From NCBI RefSeq assembly GCF_008386505.1, contig NZ_VUNZ01000001.1:1853937-1917936 (forward strand): a stretch of 64,000 bases of DNA. The letters run 5' to 3'. The notes under the pieces were generated by a model, which was not told the DNA's origin, made no database searches, and saw only the letters and a program-made list of their open reading frames with translations. This document shows, piece by piece, positions 17,380 to 26,846 of this stretch (position 1 is its first letter; each line of letters starts with the position of its first letter). Position numbers and translations under genes: made by a program. This DNA comes from Chryseobacterium sediminis (GTDB lineage: Bacteria; Bacteroidota; Bacteroidia; Flavobacteriales; Weeksellaceae).

Positions 17380-18714
17380 CTAAAAGACAACATTTCCATC
17401 ATGTACCAATGATTCCACATCTGAAATTCTTGATACCGCTTCTGCAGAACAGCTTGCATTCATCAGTACAAAATCTGCTTTATCTCCTGTTTTTGGCCAT
17501 TGCTGAGTTCCTTTATCATCCAGTGGAAGAATATTTCCTGTTGCCAGTTTTAGACTTCTTGACAATAAGAACTCTGTTGAATATCCGTATAACTGAGCCA
17601 TTAGATTGGCTTTCTGAAGTACACTTCCTGTTCCAAAAGTATTCCAGTGGTCTATGATACTGTCATTTCCTGTCAGAATAGTTACATTATGTTTATAGAG
17701 TGTTGGTATTGGCATGATCAGCCTTCCGAAAGGGATTGTAGAGACAATTCCTATCTGGGCTTCTGCTAATTTTTCAGCGATTTCTTCCTGTTTTGCAGCT
17801 TCTAATTTTGCCAGAATAAAACAGTGGCTTAAATAAGTTTTTCCTTTCAGAGAAGGGCTTTCGTTTACTTTTTTAATAAGATATTCTACGGTTTTCAATC
17901 CTGAATCTCCGGTTTCATGCAGGTGAATATCGATCCCCTTTTTATTATCCAAAGCAAGCTGAACAGTGAAATCTACCACTTTTTCAATATCGCCATCTAC
18001 GTTGAAAGGATCTACTCCACCGATAAAATCAATATCCATCTTCGCCGCCTCTTTCAGATAAGGCACGGAATCCGTATAGAACACACCATGTTGTGGGAAT
18101 GCTACCAGCTCAGCTCCAAAACCTTTCTTTTTATTTTCTAAAGCTTTCTGCAGGTTTTTTAATGACTGAAGTTTTGAAGTGGGCTCAATATTCACATGAC
18201 TTCTTGCATAGGAAGTCCCTTTTGACTGTAATAATTCGATGAGTTTTTCTGCCTTGAAGGTTGAATTTTTCAGCATATCAGGAAGCATTTTCTGCTCTAA
18301 TTCTATCATTCCTTTTATGCCTCCCGTTCTTTTTCTAACGGCCTGCCATTGATCTCCATAAAAGGTCTTATCAAGATGAATATGCATATCTTTAAATGCA
18401 GGAAGCATCAACAGCCCTTTGGCATCTACCGCTTTAGCATTGGGCTGGTTTGGGGCAATTTTTGTCATTTTTCCATTTTCAACCTCTACATAGAACAGAT
18501 CTGTTTTGGTAGAAGCTACTTCCCCATCCTGATATTCAAAACCTGTTTCCAGACGAACATTTTTAAGGCTCATTTTTCCTTTTATTGAACTCTTATTTTC
18601 TTCCAGGAAAGGTGATGCAGTCATGATATTAGGTATTAAAGTTAATCCCGCTACAGCCAACGCTGAATTTCGGATAAAATCTTTACGGGATATGGTATTG
18701 TCTGAGGTCTTCAT
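17380..18714 (-). CDS. Cytosine-deaminase-like amidohydrolase, exported paralogue
   Basis: 444 aa from the ATG at 18714 (an upstream frame to 18759 adds 15 unlikely residues). The N-terminus reads ISRKDFIRNSALAVAGLTLI: an RK pair, a hydrophobic stretch and a following PNIMTASP region. This resembles a Tat signal with one arginine replaced by lysine, or a Sec signal. The mature part repeats the motifs of its neighbour: HIHLDK, IDIHLHETGDSG, SHCFIL and GNDS. The two proteins are similar over their full length (shared KNVRLETGFEY and LVAFPQHGV), so they are paralogues acting in different compartments. Substrate unknown. The corrected start leaves a long repeat-bearing gap upstream. Confidence 0.82.
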   Translation of the reverse strand: MKTSDNTISRKDFIRNSALAVAGLTLIPNIMTASPFLEENKSSIKGKMSLKNVRLETGFEYQDGEVASTKTDLFYVEVENGKMTKIAPNQPNAKAVDAKGLLMLPAFKDMHIHLDKTFYGDQWQAVRKRTGGIKGMIELEQKMLPDMLKNSTFKAEKLIELLQSKGTSYARSHVNIEPTSKLQSLKNLQKALENKKKGFGAELVAFPQHGVFYTDSVPYLKEAAKMDIDFIGGVDPFNVDGDIEKVVDFTVQLALDNKKGIDIHLHETGDSGLKTVEYLIKKVNESPSLKGKTYLSHCFILAKLEAAKQEEIAEKLAEAQIGIVSTIPFGRLIMPIPTLYKHNVTILTGNDSIIDHWNTFGTGSVLQKANLMAQLYGYSTEFLLSRSLKLATGNILPLDDKGTQQWPKTGDKADFVLMNASCSAEAVSRISDVESLVHDGNVVF

Positions 18715-18868
18715 TTCCAATCTATTTATGACAAAATTAAAAAGAAGTGTCTTGAACAAAGTGTATCGTTTATTACAAAATCTGTATGATTTATGCTTTG
18801 TGTTGATTAGGCATTCAATCCCCGGTTTATCTTTCCTTTACTACAATAAGGAAGACAGCCATCACAAT

Positions 18869-18930
18869 TGTCATTCCGTAGGAATCCAAATTATGCTACT
18901 TACTCTGTTGAGATTTCTACGGAGTGATAA
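18869..18930. repeat. Palindromic intergenic repeat, copy 1
   Basis: TCATTCCGTAGGAATC near the left end and its near-complement GATTTCTACGGAGTGA near the right end can fold into a long hairpin. It has the same layout as copy 2 at 19001-19066. Confidence 0.7.
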
Positions 18931-19000
18931 ACTTTGCGGATATTTTTGTTAGAGGTAAACGGATCATTTATCATTTATACAGGAAGTATTATCAGGCTGC

Positions 19001-19066
19001 TTGTCCATTCCGTAGGAATCTAAATTATGGTGTTCTTTATACCGCCGAGACTCCTACGGAGTGACA
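19001..19066. repeat. Palindromic intergenic repeat, copy 2
   Basis: CATTCCGTAGGAATCTAAA at the left and GACTCCTACGGAGTGACAA at the right; same orientation and spacing as copy 1, about 70 bases away. Confidence 0.7.
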
Positions 19067-19143
19067 AAGATGGTGCATAACTTTGGTTGCATAGAGTTTT
19101 TTATTGATCTCCAACCTTCCTAATTCAAAAATTCAAATCATTA

Positions 19144-19175
19144 TGCATAAAAAAACCGGATCTAAAATCCGGTTT
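19144..19175 (-). terminator. Terminator of hemL
   Basis: Perfect 9-bp stem AAACCGGAT/ATCCGGTTT (19153-19175), followed on the minus strand by a run of T residues; 9 bases past the hemL stop. Confidence 0.9.
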
Positions 19176-19183
19176 CATTTATA

Positions 19184-20473
19184 TTATTTATTAGAATATT
19201 CAAATTTTCTTACAGCTTCCAGTGTCATATCAATTTCTTTATCCTTGATGGCATCACTGATGAAGTACGTTTCATAACCGCTTGGCGGAAGATACACTCC
19301 ATTCTGAAGCATCTGGTGGAAGAAGTTATTGAACAATGAATGGTTAGCTTCCTGAGCCTCATCAAAGTTAGAAACTCTGTTGATATGGAAGAAAACAGAC
19401 ATCATAGAACCTTTTCTGTTGATTTTATGAGCGATTCCCTTTTCGTTTAAAATTTTTCCGATCTCAAAATCCAACGTTTCTGTTGTTTTATGCAATCTGT
19501 TGAAAAACTCAGGGTCATTTTTAATAAGCTGAAGGGTTTTTAATCCGGCTCTCATTGCTAAAGGATTTCCACTTAATGTTCCTGCCTGATAAACACCTCC
19601 TTTTGGTGCCAGATGGTCCATGATTTCGTTTCTTCCTGCGAAAGCTCCTACCGGAAGCCCACCACCGATTACTTTCCCGTAAGTTACTAAGTCTGCTTTT
19701 ACATTGAAAAGTTCCTGCGCTCCTCCGAAAGCCAATCTGAAACCGGTCATTACCTCATCAAAGATTAATAAAGCACCGTTTTCGTCACAGATCTTTCTCA
19801 GGTTTTGTAAGAAGTTGTTTTCCGGCAGTACACAACCCATATTTCCTGCAACAGGCTCTATAATTACCGCAGCAATTTCTCCCTGATTGTGACGGAAAAG
19901 ATCCTCAACCTGCTCAAAATCGTTATAACGGGCTAATAATGTATCTTTAGCTGTTCCTGCTGTTACTCCCGGAGAATTTGGATTTCCAAAGGTAGCAGCA
20001 CCACTTCCTGCTTTGATCAGGAATGAGTCTGAATGTCCATGATAACAACCTTCAAATTTTACGATTTTATCTCTTCCCGTATATCCTCTTGCCAGTCTTA
20101 CGGCACTCATACATGCTTCTGTTCCTGAAGAAACCATTCTGATCTGGTCAATATTCGGAACGTTATCAATAATGAATTTTGCAATTTCCGTTTCCAGTTC
20201 TGTAGGCGCTCCGAAAGAAAAACCTTTCTCTGCCTGTACTTTCAGTTCTTCCAGTACTTCAGGATGTGTATGTCCTAAAATGGCCGGACCCCATGAGTTG
20301 ATATAATCGATGTAAGTATTGTCATCTGCATCGGTAAGGTAAGCGCCTTTTGCCGATTTCATGAAAACAGGCACTCCTCCTACGGATTTGAATGCTCTTA
20401 CCGGTGAGTTTACTCCTCCCGGAATGTATTTGTAGGCTTCATCAAACAAAGCCGAACTTCTTTGATACTTCAT
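19184..20473 (-). CDS. hemL: Glutamate-1-semialdehyde 2,1-aminomutase
   Basis: 429 aa, the normal family length. A PLP enzyme that converts glutamate-1-semialdehyde to 5-aminolevulinate in the C5 route to haem and other tetrapyrroles. Landmarks are VNSPVRAF near the N-terminus, [10 protein letters not shown] (phosphate cup), [16 protein letters not shown] (Asp239 contacts the PLP ring nitrogen) and the Schiff-base Lys267 in [15 protein letters not shown]. Cytoplasmic. The upstream glucosaminidase gene ends 74 bases away, so cotranscription is possible but not clear; a strong terminator follows. No other haem gene is nearby. Confidence 0.96.
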   Translation of the reverse strand: MKYQRSSALFDEAYKYIPGGVNSPVRAFKSVGGVPVFMKSAKGAYLTDADDNTYIDYINSWGPAILGHTHPEVLEELKVQAEKGFSFGAPTELETEIAKFIIDNVPNIDQIRMVSSGTEACMSAVRLARGYTGRDKIVKFEGCYHGHSDSFLIKAGSGAATFGNPNSPGVTAGTAKDTLLARYNDFEQVEDLFRHNQGEIAAVIIEPVAGNMGCVLPENNFLQNLRKICDENGALLIFDEVMTGFRLAFGGAQELFNVKADLVTYGKVIGGGLPVGAFAGRNEIMDHLAPKGGVYQAGTLSGNPLAMRAGLKTLQLIKNDPEFFNRLHKTTETLDFEIGKILNEKGIAHKINRKGSMMSVFFHINRVSNFDEAQEANHSLFNNFFHQMLQNGVYLPPSGYETYFISDAIKDKEIDMTLEAVRKFEYSNK

Positions 20474-20547
20474 ATATACTTAGTTGCTGTTGGCAGTTGC
20501 CGGTTGGCATGTAGCTGTCAACGGTAAACTCTCAACAAAAAATTAAA

Positions 20548-21606
20548 TTAGTTTCGTGGTTTTTTGTCTATTAAATAAATTAGCTGTCCTGCAGATGGTT
20601 TCTGTCCTTCATCCATTCTGTTTTTAGCATACAATTTATTTAATTTGATTCCGAATTTCTGAGCGATATCATGCATATCTTCTCCAAATTCTGCTTTATA
20701 AGTAGCTGTATTTCCTGTAGAGTTTTTTGATTCAAGGAAAACAATATCATTTTTCTTTAAGGTTTCACCTTCCAGTTCATTCCACTTTATCAGTCTGCTT
20801 TCGCTAACTTTGAATTTATTGGCAATGAATTTCACATCAGTATCTTCAGGAATTACGATATATTTCAGGCCGTCATTTGGATGGCTTTTGATAAGAATCG
20901 AATTAAGAATTTCAGCTTTCGTCTTGATTCTTTCCACTCTTTTTTGCTGTTGTGCATAAGAAGTTTGTTTATACGGAACTTCTACAGTAACCGGGTCTTT
21001 AGCTTTTTTAAGGGCTTTTGAAGGCTCAAGCTGTGCCATGAAAGTTCTGTCGTCTTTCAGATCCGGATACATTTTAAGTACAGCATACAATACCTCATTA
21101 GAACTGGTATTGTCGAATTCATATAATTTGTACTTTTCAATTTTGGTGATAAGAATTGAAGCATAACGTGGGTTGGTAGCATAACCCGCTTTTTTTAAGC
21201 CGGTAGCCCACGCTCTGTAATCTCTCATATCCAGTTTGAAAAGATTTGCATAATATTTTCTTGTGGATAAAAATATAGAATGATCTTCATAAGACTGTCT
21301 TGGATCGTCATACACACGGAAGCATTCATTGGGTGCATCATCGGTATGTTTCATCGTTCTACCGGTCCAGTCTTCTTTACATTTTATACCGAAGTGGTTT
21401 TTACCTTCCTGTGCTAATCTGCTTTGCCCACCCCCGGTTTCCAATAATCCCTGGGCAAGGGTAATAGAAGCCGGAATTTTATATTTTTCCATTTCTTCTA
21501 CGGCATATTTAGCAAACTTCTGAATATACTGATCTTCGGTTGCCCAAGTCTGGGCAGAAAATTTTGATAAAACTAAAAGGCTTATGGATAGGAAAAGTCT
21601 TTTCAT
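20548..21606 (-). CDS. Exported N-acetylglucosaminidase with LysM repeats
   Basis: 352 aa from the ATG at 21606 (the TTG nine bases upstream is less likely). The signal peptide ends near KFSAQ. A glucosaminidase domain (about 30-175) shows ITLAQGLLETGGGQS with the catalytic Glu, and NHFGIKC and GYATNPRYA, as in FlgJ- and Mur-type peptidoglycan hydrolases. Two LysM-like modules close the protein (about 245-290 and 305-350; YIVIPEDTDVKFIANKF and DMHDIAQKFG). It would cleave peptidoglycan glycan strands in the periplasm. The start lies only 15 bases from the end of the PLP-enzyme gene upstream, so they are cotranscribed. Confidence 0.88.
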   Translation of the reverse strand: MKRLFLSISLLVLSKFSAQTWATEDQYIQKFAKYAVEEMEKYKIPASITLAQGLLETGGGQSRLAQEGKNHFGIKCKEDWTGRTMKHTDDAPNECFRVYDDPRQSYEDHSIFLSTRKYYANLFKLDMRDYRAWATGLKKAGYATNPRYASILITKIEKYKLYEFDNTSSNEVLYAVLKMYPDLKDDRTFMAQLEPSKALKKAKDPVTVEVPYKQTSYAQQQKRVERIKTKAEILNSILIKSHPNDGLKYIVIPEDTDVKFIANKFKVSESRLIKWNELEGETLKKNDIVFLESKNSTGNTATYKAEFGEDMHDIAQKFGIKLNKLYAKNRMDEGQKPSAGQLIYLIDKKPRN

Positions 21607-21621
21607 GTTTTTCAATTTTAC

Positions 21622-22530
21622 TTATATAATTAAATTTCTATTCTGTTTTTCTAAAAGCAGATTAGCACCTTCAATTCCCTGTAATCCACCAGTATGAAAG
21701 CATAAAACCCTGCTGTTTTCAGGAAAATAATCAGCTTCAATCAGTTCAAAAACTTTCTCCATCATTTTTCCTGTATATATCGGTTCTAAAGGAATACCAT
21801 ATTTCTCTTTGAAATCATTGATAAAACGGATGTTTTCATCATTTATTTTACCGTAACCTCCAAAACATGAATCTATTAGATTAAAATTCTGTTTCAAAGT
21901 TAATTCAAAAATTTTATTTTCCAGTGAAGTATCATTAACTACGTTAAATCCTATAACTTTCTGATTGTCTTCACTAAATTTTGAAATTCCTGCAATGGTT
22001 CCTCCGGTTCCAACTGCGGTGCAAAGATAGTCAAAATCTTTTGTTTGTTCGTTGAGCATCATTTTTACCCCTTCCACAGCTTCTTCATTAGTACCTCCTT
22101 CAGGCACTACCAATGCTTCGGGAAACTCCTGATAGAGGAATTCTGTCAGTTTTTCCTTATGACGGTATTCTTCGCGGGTGACAAATTTCAGGTTCATCCC
22201 ATTTCTTTTAGCAAAAAGTAAAGTAGGGTTATCGCGCCACTTATTCTGCAGTTCTTCTCCTCTGATGATCCCTAACGTTGGAATACCTGCAAGATTTCCT
22301 ACTGCTGAAACCGCTGCGATATGGTTGGAAAAAGCACCTCCAAAAGTAATAATATAAGGTTTATCCGGATTTTTTTCCAGATAGTAGTTCACATTGTAAA
22401 ACAGTTTCCAGTATTTATTCCCTGAAATTAGCGGATGAATCTGGTCTTCCCTTTTAATGAAAAGTTTTACGTTTTTATGAATGGGAATTTCCTGAATAGA
22501 AACAGGTTCTTTGGGAAGTTGTAATAGCAT
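21622..22530 (-). CDS. ACC deaminase / D-cysteine desulfhydrase family PLP enzyme
   Basis: 302 aa. Tryptophan-synthase-beta-fold PLP protein. The expected Schiff-base lysine is Lys39 in SGNKYWKL, followed by the GGAFSNHIAA substrate loop and the phosphate-binding TAVGTGGT. Bacteroidetes members of this family usually lack the residues that define true ACC deaminases, and the short length (family enzymes are about 330-340 aa) supports a D-cysteine desulfhydrase-like or unknown role. Cytoplasmic. First gene of a unit with the glucosaminidase. A -7 box TACTTTTG on the minus strand (22564-22571) lies about 35 bases upstream. Confidence 0.8.
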   Translation of the reverse strand: MLLQLPKEPVSIQEIPIHKNVKLFIKREDQIHPLISGNKYWKLFYNVNYYLEKNPDKPYIITFGGAFSNHIAAVSAVGNLAGIPTLGIIRGEELQNKWRDNPTLLFAKRNGMNLKFVTREEYRHKEKLTEFLYQEFPEALVVPEGGTNEEAVEGVKMMLNEQTKDFDYLCTAVGTGGTIAGISKFSEDNQKVIGFNVVNDTSLENKIFELTLKQNFNLIDSCFGGYGKINDENIRFINDFKEKYGIPLEPIYTGKMMEKVFELIEADYFPENSRVLCFHTGGLQGIEGANLLLEKQNRNLII

Positions 22531-22656
22531 TTCAGTTTTTAGCGGCTCAAGGTTTATTCTTTACAAAAGTAGGAAAAGATTTAGTGTTGTATGAGTTTTC
22601 TTTTTTCCCACAGATAACGCAGATTTACACAGATTTTTTTTGTTTTTTTTAAGTTT

Positions 22657-22710
22657 GGGCTAAAGCCGAATAAATTTGGAGTTATTTGATAAGCGGGCTA
22701 AGGCCAATTC
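22657..22710. repeat. Two GGGCTAAAGCC-type repeat words
   Basis: GGGCTAAAGCC at 22657-22667 and AAGCGGGCTAAGGCC at 22691-22705. The second shares a longer context with the copy at 23968-23989, where TTGATAAGCGGGCTAAAGCC occurs. Short imperfect palindromes in non-coding DNA. Confidence 0.65.
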
Positions 22711-22783
22711 TTAATATAGAGAACATTGAAGTTAGAACATAAAATTCCAAAAACTCGAATCCCGAATCCCAAAACTCATCATT

Positions 22784-23110
22784 CTAAAGATATTTCCTGA
22801 AGTTCCAGAATTTTCTTTTTTTAAGATAGTTCGGGTTATTTTCATTGGTATAGGCTTCTCTTTCAAAAGAGATTCTTCTGTAAGCCAGATAACCGTCTTT
22901 CAGTTTGAAAAACCAGTAATAATATTCAATAACATAGAAAATATAGAAGAAAATAATGAGCATTTCCAATTGTTGGCGTAAATGGATTTTTTCGTGATTG
23001 ATCAATACATTATTTTCCTTATCTTCGGGTTTCCTAATGAAGATAAAGGGAAAGAGAGCAATGCCATTAATTTTTAATTTTTTTAAAGGCTTTTGGCATA
23101 CAATTATCAT
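22784..23110 (-). CDS. Small membrane protein with an HExxH motif, function unknown
   Basis: 108 aa from the ATG at 23110; a start at 23143 (119 aa) would leave only 7 bases to the divergent DUF5522 gene. It shows a hydrophobic segment ALFPFIFI, then LINHEKIHLRQQLEML (HEKIH at the start of a helix), then a transmembrane stretch IIFFYIFYVIEYYYWF and a basic tail. HExxH with a membrane helix recalls tiny M48/M56-like peptidase fragments, but the third metal ligand cannot be placed. A -7 match TATATTTG lies at 23116-23123 on the minus strand, just before the shorter start. Confidence 0.6.
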   Translation of the reverse strand: MIIVCQKPLKKLKINGIALFPFIFIRKPEDKENNVLINHEKIHLRQQLEMLIIFFYIFYVIEYYYWFFKLKDGYLAYRRISFEREAYTNENNPNYLKKRKFWNFRKYL

Positions 23111-23147
23111 AGTAACAAATATAAAAAGTTTTTTGACTAGCATTTAA

Positions 23148-23333
<186 letters not shown>

Positions 23334-23334
23334 A

Positions 23335-23862
23335 ATGAAAAAATATATTTTTATTTTGTTGGCATCTGCTACTTTAGGATTAACTTCTTGTAGCCCTTTT
23401 CAGGTACGTTCAGATTATGCTGAAACCGCCAATTTCAATTCTTTCAAAACGTATAAAATAAGAATTGATGATCTAAAATTGAATGATATTGATAAGGACA
23501 GAGTCCTGAATGAACTGTCAAGGCAGCTTCAAAGTAAGGGGCTACAATCCGGAGAAAATCCTGATCTGATTATCAATGTAAAAGCTAATCATAAAAAGGT
23601 TACGGATATCAATTCTTCTTCACCTTACGGAATGTGGGGATGGGGCGGACCATTCGGATGGGGCGTTGGAATGAGCAGAACGTGGACTTCAAATTATAAT
23701 GAAGGCGCACTCATTGTAGACCTTATTGATGCAAAAACCAACAAATTGGTTTGGCAGGGTATCGGAAGCGGAATTTCTGTAGATTCTCCAAAAGCGAAAC
23801 AGAGACAGATTCCGGAAATCATGGCCGAGATTATGAAAAATTATCCGCCACAAAGAAAATAA
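23335..23862 (+). CDS. DUF4136 family lipoprotein
   Basis: 175 aa from the ATG at 23335 (an upstream ATG at 23314 overlaps the previous gene). Lipobox GLTSC, Cys19. The mature part has FKTYKI and a family-typical Asp-rich start, then LNELSRQLQSKGLQ, PDLIINVKA, a Gly/Trp-rich loop (WGWGGPFGWG) and GALIVDLIDAKTNKLVWQG. DUF4136 proteins are small periplasm-facing or outer-membrane lipoproteins of unknown role. Good stem-loop terminator 22 bases downstream. Confidence 0.85.
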   Translation: MKKYIFILLASATLGLTSCSPFQVRSDYAETANFNSFKTYKIRIDDLKLNDIDKDRVLNELSRQLQSKGLQSGENPDLIINVKANHKKVTDINSSSPYGMWGWGGPFGWGVGMSRTWTSNYNEGALIVDLIDAKTNKLVWQGIGSGISVDSPKAKQRQIPEIMAEIMKNYPPQRK

Positions 23863-23883
23863 AATTTAAGTCATCCATTATAT

Positions 23884-23915
23884 AAGCCAGTATTTTTTGT
23901 ACTGGCTTTTTTTAT
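23884..23915 (+). terminator. Terminator of the DUF5522-DUF4136 unit
   Basis: Stem AAGCCAGTA/TACTGGCTT followed by a T run, 22 bases after the stop. Confidence 0.85.
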
Positions 23916-23967
23916 GGGTAATTATTACGTTTTTCCAAAAGATACACTAAATTTTTACGGATTGATT

Positions 23968-23989
23968 TTGATAAGCGGGCTAAAGCCCA
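23968..23989. repeat. GGGCTAAAGCCC palindromic repeat word
   Basis: GATAAGCGGGCTAAAGCCC at 23970-23988; same word and left context as the copy at 22687-22705. Confidence 0.65.
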
Positions 23990-24140
23990 TCACTATTAAA
24001 CTAAAAAACAATCACTTATTAATAGACAAATAATTTATAAATCATAATTCATCATTACTAACATGTAGTACATTTAAAATTAACGCTTACTTAATTTTTT
24101 ATTCACAAAAATGTGTTATTCTTGCTTAAACTTATATTAT

Positions 24141-25931
24141 ATGAAAAAAGTTATTTTATTTTCTGTATTTGCGGGACTTGCACACGCTCAGGCTCCAGCA
24201 GGATACTACAATTCTGCCAACGGACTGAGTGGCGCAGCGCTGAAAACTGAATTAAGCAGCATTATCACCAACGGACATATGGACAAAGGTTACAGTGGAC
24301 TGTGGACTGCTTATAAAACCACTGATATTGATAAGGATTATGAAAATGATGGTTCTATCCTTGATATCTATTCCGAAAGACCTTCAGGAACAGATCCTTA
24401 CAAGTATACTCCTGGGACTAACCAGTGTGGAACGTATTCTACGGAAGGAAACTGCTACAACAGAGAGCATATTGTTCCTCAAAGTCTTTTTAATGAAGCT
24501 TCACCAATGGTTTCTGACATTAATTTCATCAGAGCTACAGACGGAAAAGTAAACGGAATGAGAAGTAATTATCCTTTCGGAAAGGTAGGAAGTGCTACTT
24601 TTACTTCACAGAACGGATCAAAACTTGGAACCTCAGCTTCTTCAGGATATTCGGGGACAGTATTTGAGCCGATTGATGAGTTTAAAGGAGATGTGGCGCG
24701 TATGATTTTCTATTTTGTAACCCGTTACCAAAGTAAACTTTCTTCTTTCTCATCAGGAAACATGTTGGGAAGTTCTACATTCCCGGGATTACAGACATGG
24801 GAACTGAATGTTCTTCTGGCATGGCACAATCAGGATCCGGTATCCCAGGCTGAAATCAAAAGAAATAATGCTTCTTATACTTTCCAGGGTAACAGAAATC
24901 CATTTATTGATAACCCGAGTTACGTAAATCTTATCTGGGGTTCTCAACAGCCTTCAGGTGATACTCAGGCTCCAACCACTGCAACAGGGCTTACTATTTC
25001 AGGAAAAACTTCCAGCAGTATTTCTCTTGCCTGGAATGCCTCTACGGATAATGTAGGAGTAACGGGTTATAACGTTTATATGGACGGAAATCTGAAAACT
25101 ACGGTAAGCTCAACCTCAGCAACTATTTCAGGACTTACTCCTTCTACTACTTACAGCTTCTATGTTGTGGCGAAGGATGCAGCAGGAAATTCGTCATCAA
25201 ACAGTTCAACGGTTTCCGGTACTACCAATTCAGGAGGTACTACTCCAGCGACTAATTGTGCTAATGAGACTTTTGAAACAATTCCTGCAGCCAGCTCTAC
25301 TTATTCAACCAAAACATGGAGCAATGGAGGGATCTCCTGGACTGCAACGGATGCAAGAACTGATCAGACTCTTAACAACAAAGCTATTACGGTAAGAAAC
25401 GGATCTTTAACTTCCAGCAGTTCTGCAAACGGTATTGGTTCTTTAACCGTAACTACACAGCTTAAATTTTCAGGAACTAATGGTACTTTTGATGTAAAAG
25501 TAAACGGAACAAGCGTAGGAACTATTCCTTACAGTACTACATCTACAACTACTACCATTAGTAATATCAATATTTCCGGAAATGTAGTGGTAAGCCTGGT
25601 TAACAATTCATCAAGTAACAGAGTTGCTATTGATGATCTTGCATGGACATGTTATCCGGGAACATCTGCAAGGATGGCACAAACTACAGCTTTGGAAACC
25701 CCTGCAAAGAGTTTTAAAATTTCTCCTAACCCAATTACCAATCAGGAGATTTTTGTAAAAGGAGATCTTCAGAAGGTAAAAAAAGCTGAAATTTATAATC
25801 TTCAGGGGAAAGTTCTTCAGACGATTGATCAGCCTTTCAGAGATGGGAATTCTATTAAAACCAGGAATCTTGGTCAGGGAATTTATATTCTGAAACTGGA
25901 TCAGACTACGATGCAGTTCCTTGTAAAATAA
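24141..25931 (+). CDS. Secreted endonuclease I with fibronectin type III domain and T9SS sorting domain
   Basis: 596 aa from the ATG at 24141. The signal peptide ends AHAQ. Residues 20-270 form an endonuclease I (EndA/NucM) domain with a beta-beta-alpha-metal motif at NREHIVPQS (catalytic His110). A fibronectin type III domain spans about 275-362 (TGLTISGKTSSSISLAWNAS). An intermediate beta domain (about 375-520) and a T9SS type A C-terminal domain follow (from ISPNPITNQ, with KAEIYNLQGKVL and LGQGIYILKL). It should be exported by Sec and T9SS and act on extracellular DNA. Low-complexity Ser/Thr linkers separate the domains. Terminator downstream. Confidence 0.92.
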   Translation: MKKVILFSVFAGLAHAQAPAGYYNSANGLSGAALKTELSSIITNGHMDKGYSGLWTAYKTTDIDKDYENDGSILDIYSERPSGTDPYKYTPGTNQCGTYSTEGNCYNREHIVPQSLFNEASPMVSDINFIRATDGKVNGMRSNYPFGKVGSATFTSQNGSKLGTSASSGYSGTVFEPIDEFKGDVARMIFYFVTRYQSKLSSFSSGNMLGSSTFPGLQTWELNVLLAWHNQDPVSQAEIKRNNASYTFQGNRNPFIDNPSYVNLIWGSQQPSGDTQAPTTATGLTISGKTSSSISLAWNASTDNVGVTGYNVYMDGNLKTTVSSTSATISGLTPSTTYSFYVVAKDAAGNSSSNSSTVSGTTNSGGTTPATNCANETFETIPAASSTYSTKTWSNGGISWTATDARTDQTLNNKAITVRNGSLTSSSSANGIGSLTVTTQLKFSGTNGTFDVKVNGTSVGTIPYSTTSTTTTISNINISGNVVVSLVNNSSSNRVAIDDLAWTCYPGTSARMAQTTALETPAKSFKISPNPITNQEIFVKGDLQKVKKAEIYNLQGKVLQTIDQPFRDGNSIKTRNLGQGIYILKLDQTTMQFLVK

Positions 25932-25952
25932 TTCAAATATTAATTTTATATA

Positions 25953-25985
25953 AAATGCCGGTCTTTTTTAGACCGGCATTTCTTA
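25953..25985 (+). terminator. Terminator of the endonuclease I gene
   Basis: 12-bp perfect stem AAATGCCGGTCT/AGACCGGCATTT with a T-rich tail. Confidence 0.88.
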
Positions 25986-26126
25986 TTTTTAAAAACTCCT
26001 CAGATTTTGTTAATTGAATATTTTTTAACGCAGAGGTTTTATTTTTAGAGAGCAAAGAAGAATCAGCAAACTGATTTGACTAAGCGAATACTCTAATTTT
26101 TTTATTTATTTTATCTTAATCTAATT

Positions 26127-26846
26127 TTAGTTCAAGGAAATTTTATCCAGATCCGGATATCCTGATCCTTTTAAAAGGTCTTTCCATTCTTTATTTTTGA
26201 AAACGAAAAGATTACAGCGGTATTCATCAGGTCTGTTGTCTATTTTGGTTTCGCAGTAGTAATAGAGCATATCTTTGTTTCTCCAAATAGCCACTTCCTG
26301 TCTGAGTTTATTTTGAGTCTGAATAATCTCATTATCTACAACTTCCGATTCAAAACCTTCATGTATAGTATCAAAACTAGGTTTCTGAAGTGTTTTGTTC
26401 AGATTATCCAGAAGTGCAGTTTTTTCCTGTTCTGTATAAATATCAAGCTGGTACATTCCCAATTCATCTTCTTTTTCATTGGCAAGAGGACCAATTTCCT
26501 GATCTACTTTTCCAAAGTGTAAAATTACTTTATTGGTATTTTTATTGTTCTTTCCTTCCAGATCTATTCCGTTGAAGTGTAATAGTTCTTTTGATGAAAA
26601 AGCCAGTTTTTCATTTCCGATGAGGGTCACTTCGCTGGTACGTACTGCTTCTTTGGCTGTTGCTCCGGCAGATTTTAAAATATCATTGATGTTCTGTCCG
26701 GTTTTAAGTTGGGCAAGATTAAAGGGTTCTGTCTGCGTGCTTCCCTGGGTTTCAACAAAAGCCTCAGTATCTTTATTTTTCTGATGGCCACATGAAGAAA
26801 TTCCCCAACAGATCATTGGCAGTATTATATATTTCAATCTTTTCAT
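26127..26846 (-). CDS. Lipoprotein of unknown function
   Basis: 239 aa. Lipobox GISSC, Cys19; the mature region begins with a charged, disordered stretch (HQKNKDTEAFVETQ). Further on there is a beta-rich domain with EVTLIGNEKLAFSSKELLHF and a late CETKIDNRPDEYRCNLFVF segment with two cysteines. I recognise no family. It lies 190 bases from the end of the T6SS cargo unit on the same strand, so an immunity role is conceivable but unsupported. Confidence 0.6.
   Translation of the reverse strand: MKRLKYIILPMICWGISSCGHQKNKDTEAFVETQGSTQTEPFNLAQLKTGQNINDILKSAGATAKEAVRTSEVTLIGNEKLAFSSKELLHFNGIDLEGKNNKNTNKVILHFGKVDQEIGPLANEKEDELGMYQLDIYTEQEKTALLDNLNKTLQKPSFDTIHEGFESEVVDNEIIQTQNKLRQEVAIWRNKDMLYYYCETKIDNRPDEYRCNLFVFKNKEWKDLLKGSGYPDLDKISLN

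Larger units (their letters stand above)
18715..19143. other. Non-coding gap holding two copies of a palindromic repeat
   Basis: No ORF with coding character. The two repeat copies at 18869-18930 and 19001-19066 occupy its centre. The rest is AT-rich with no promoter I can defend. Confidence 0.6.
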
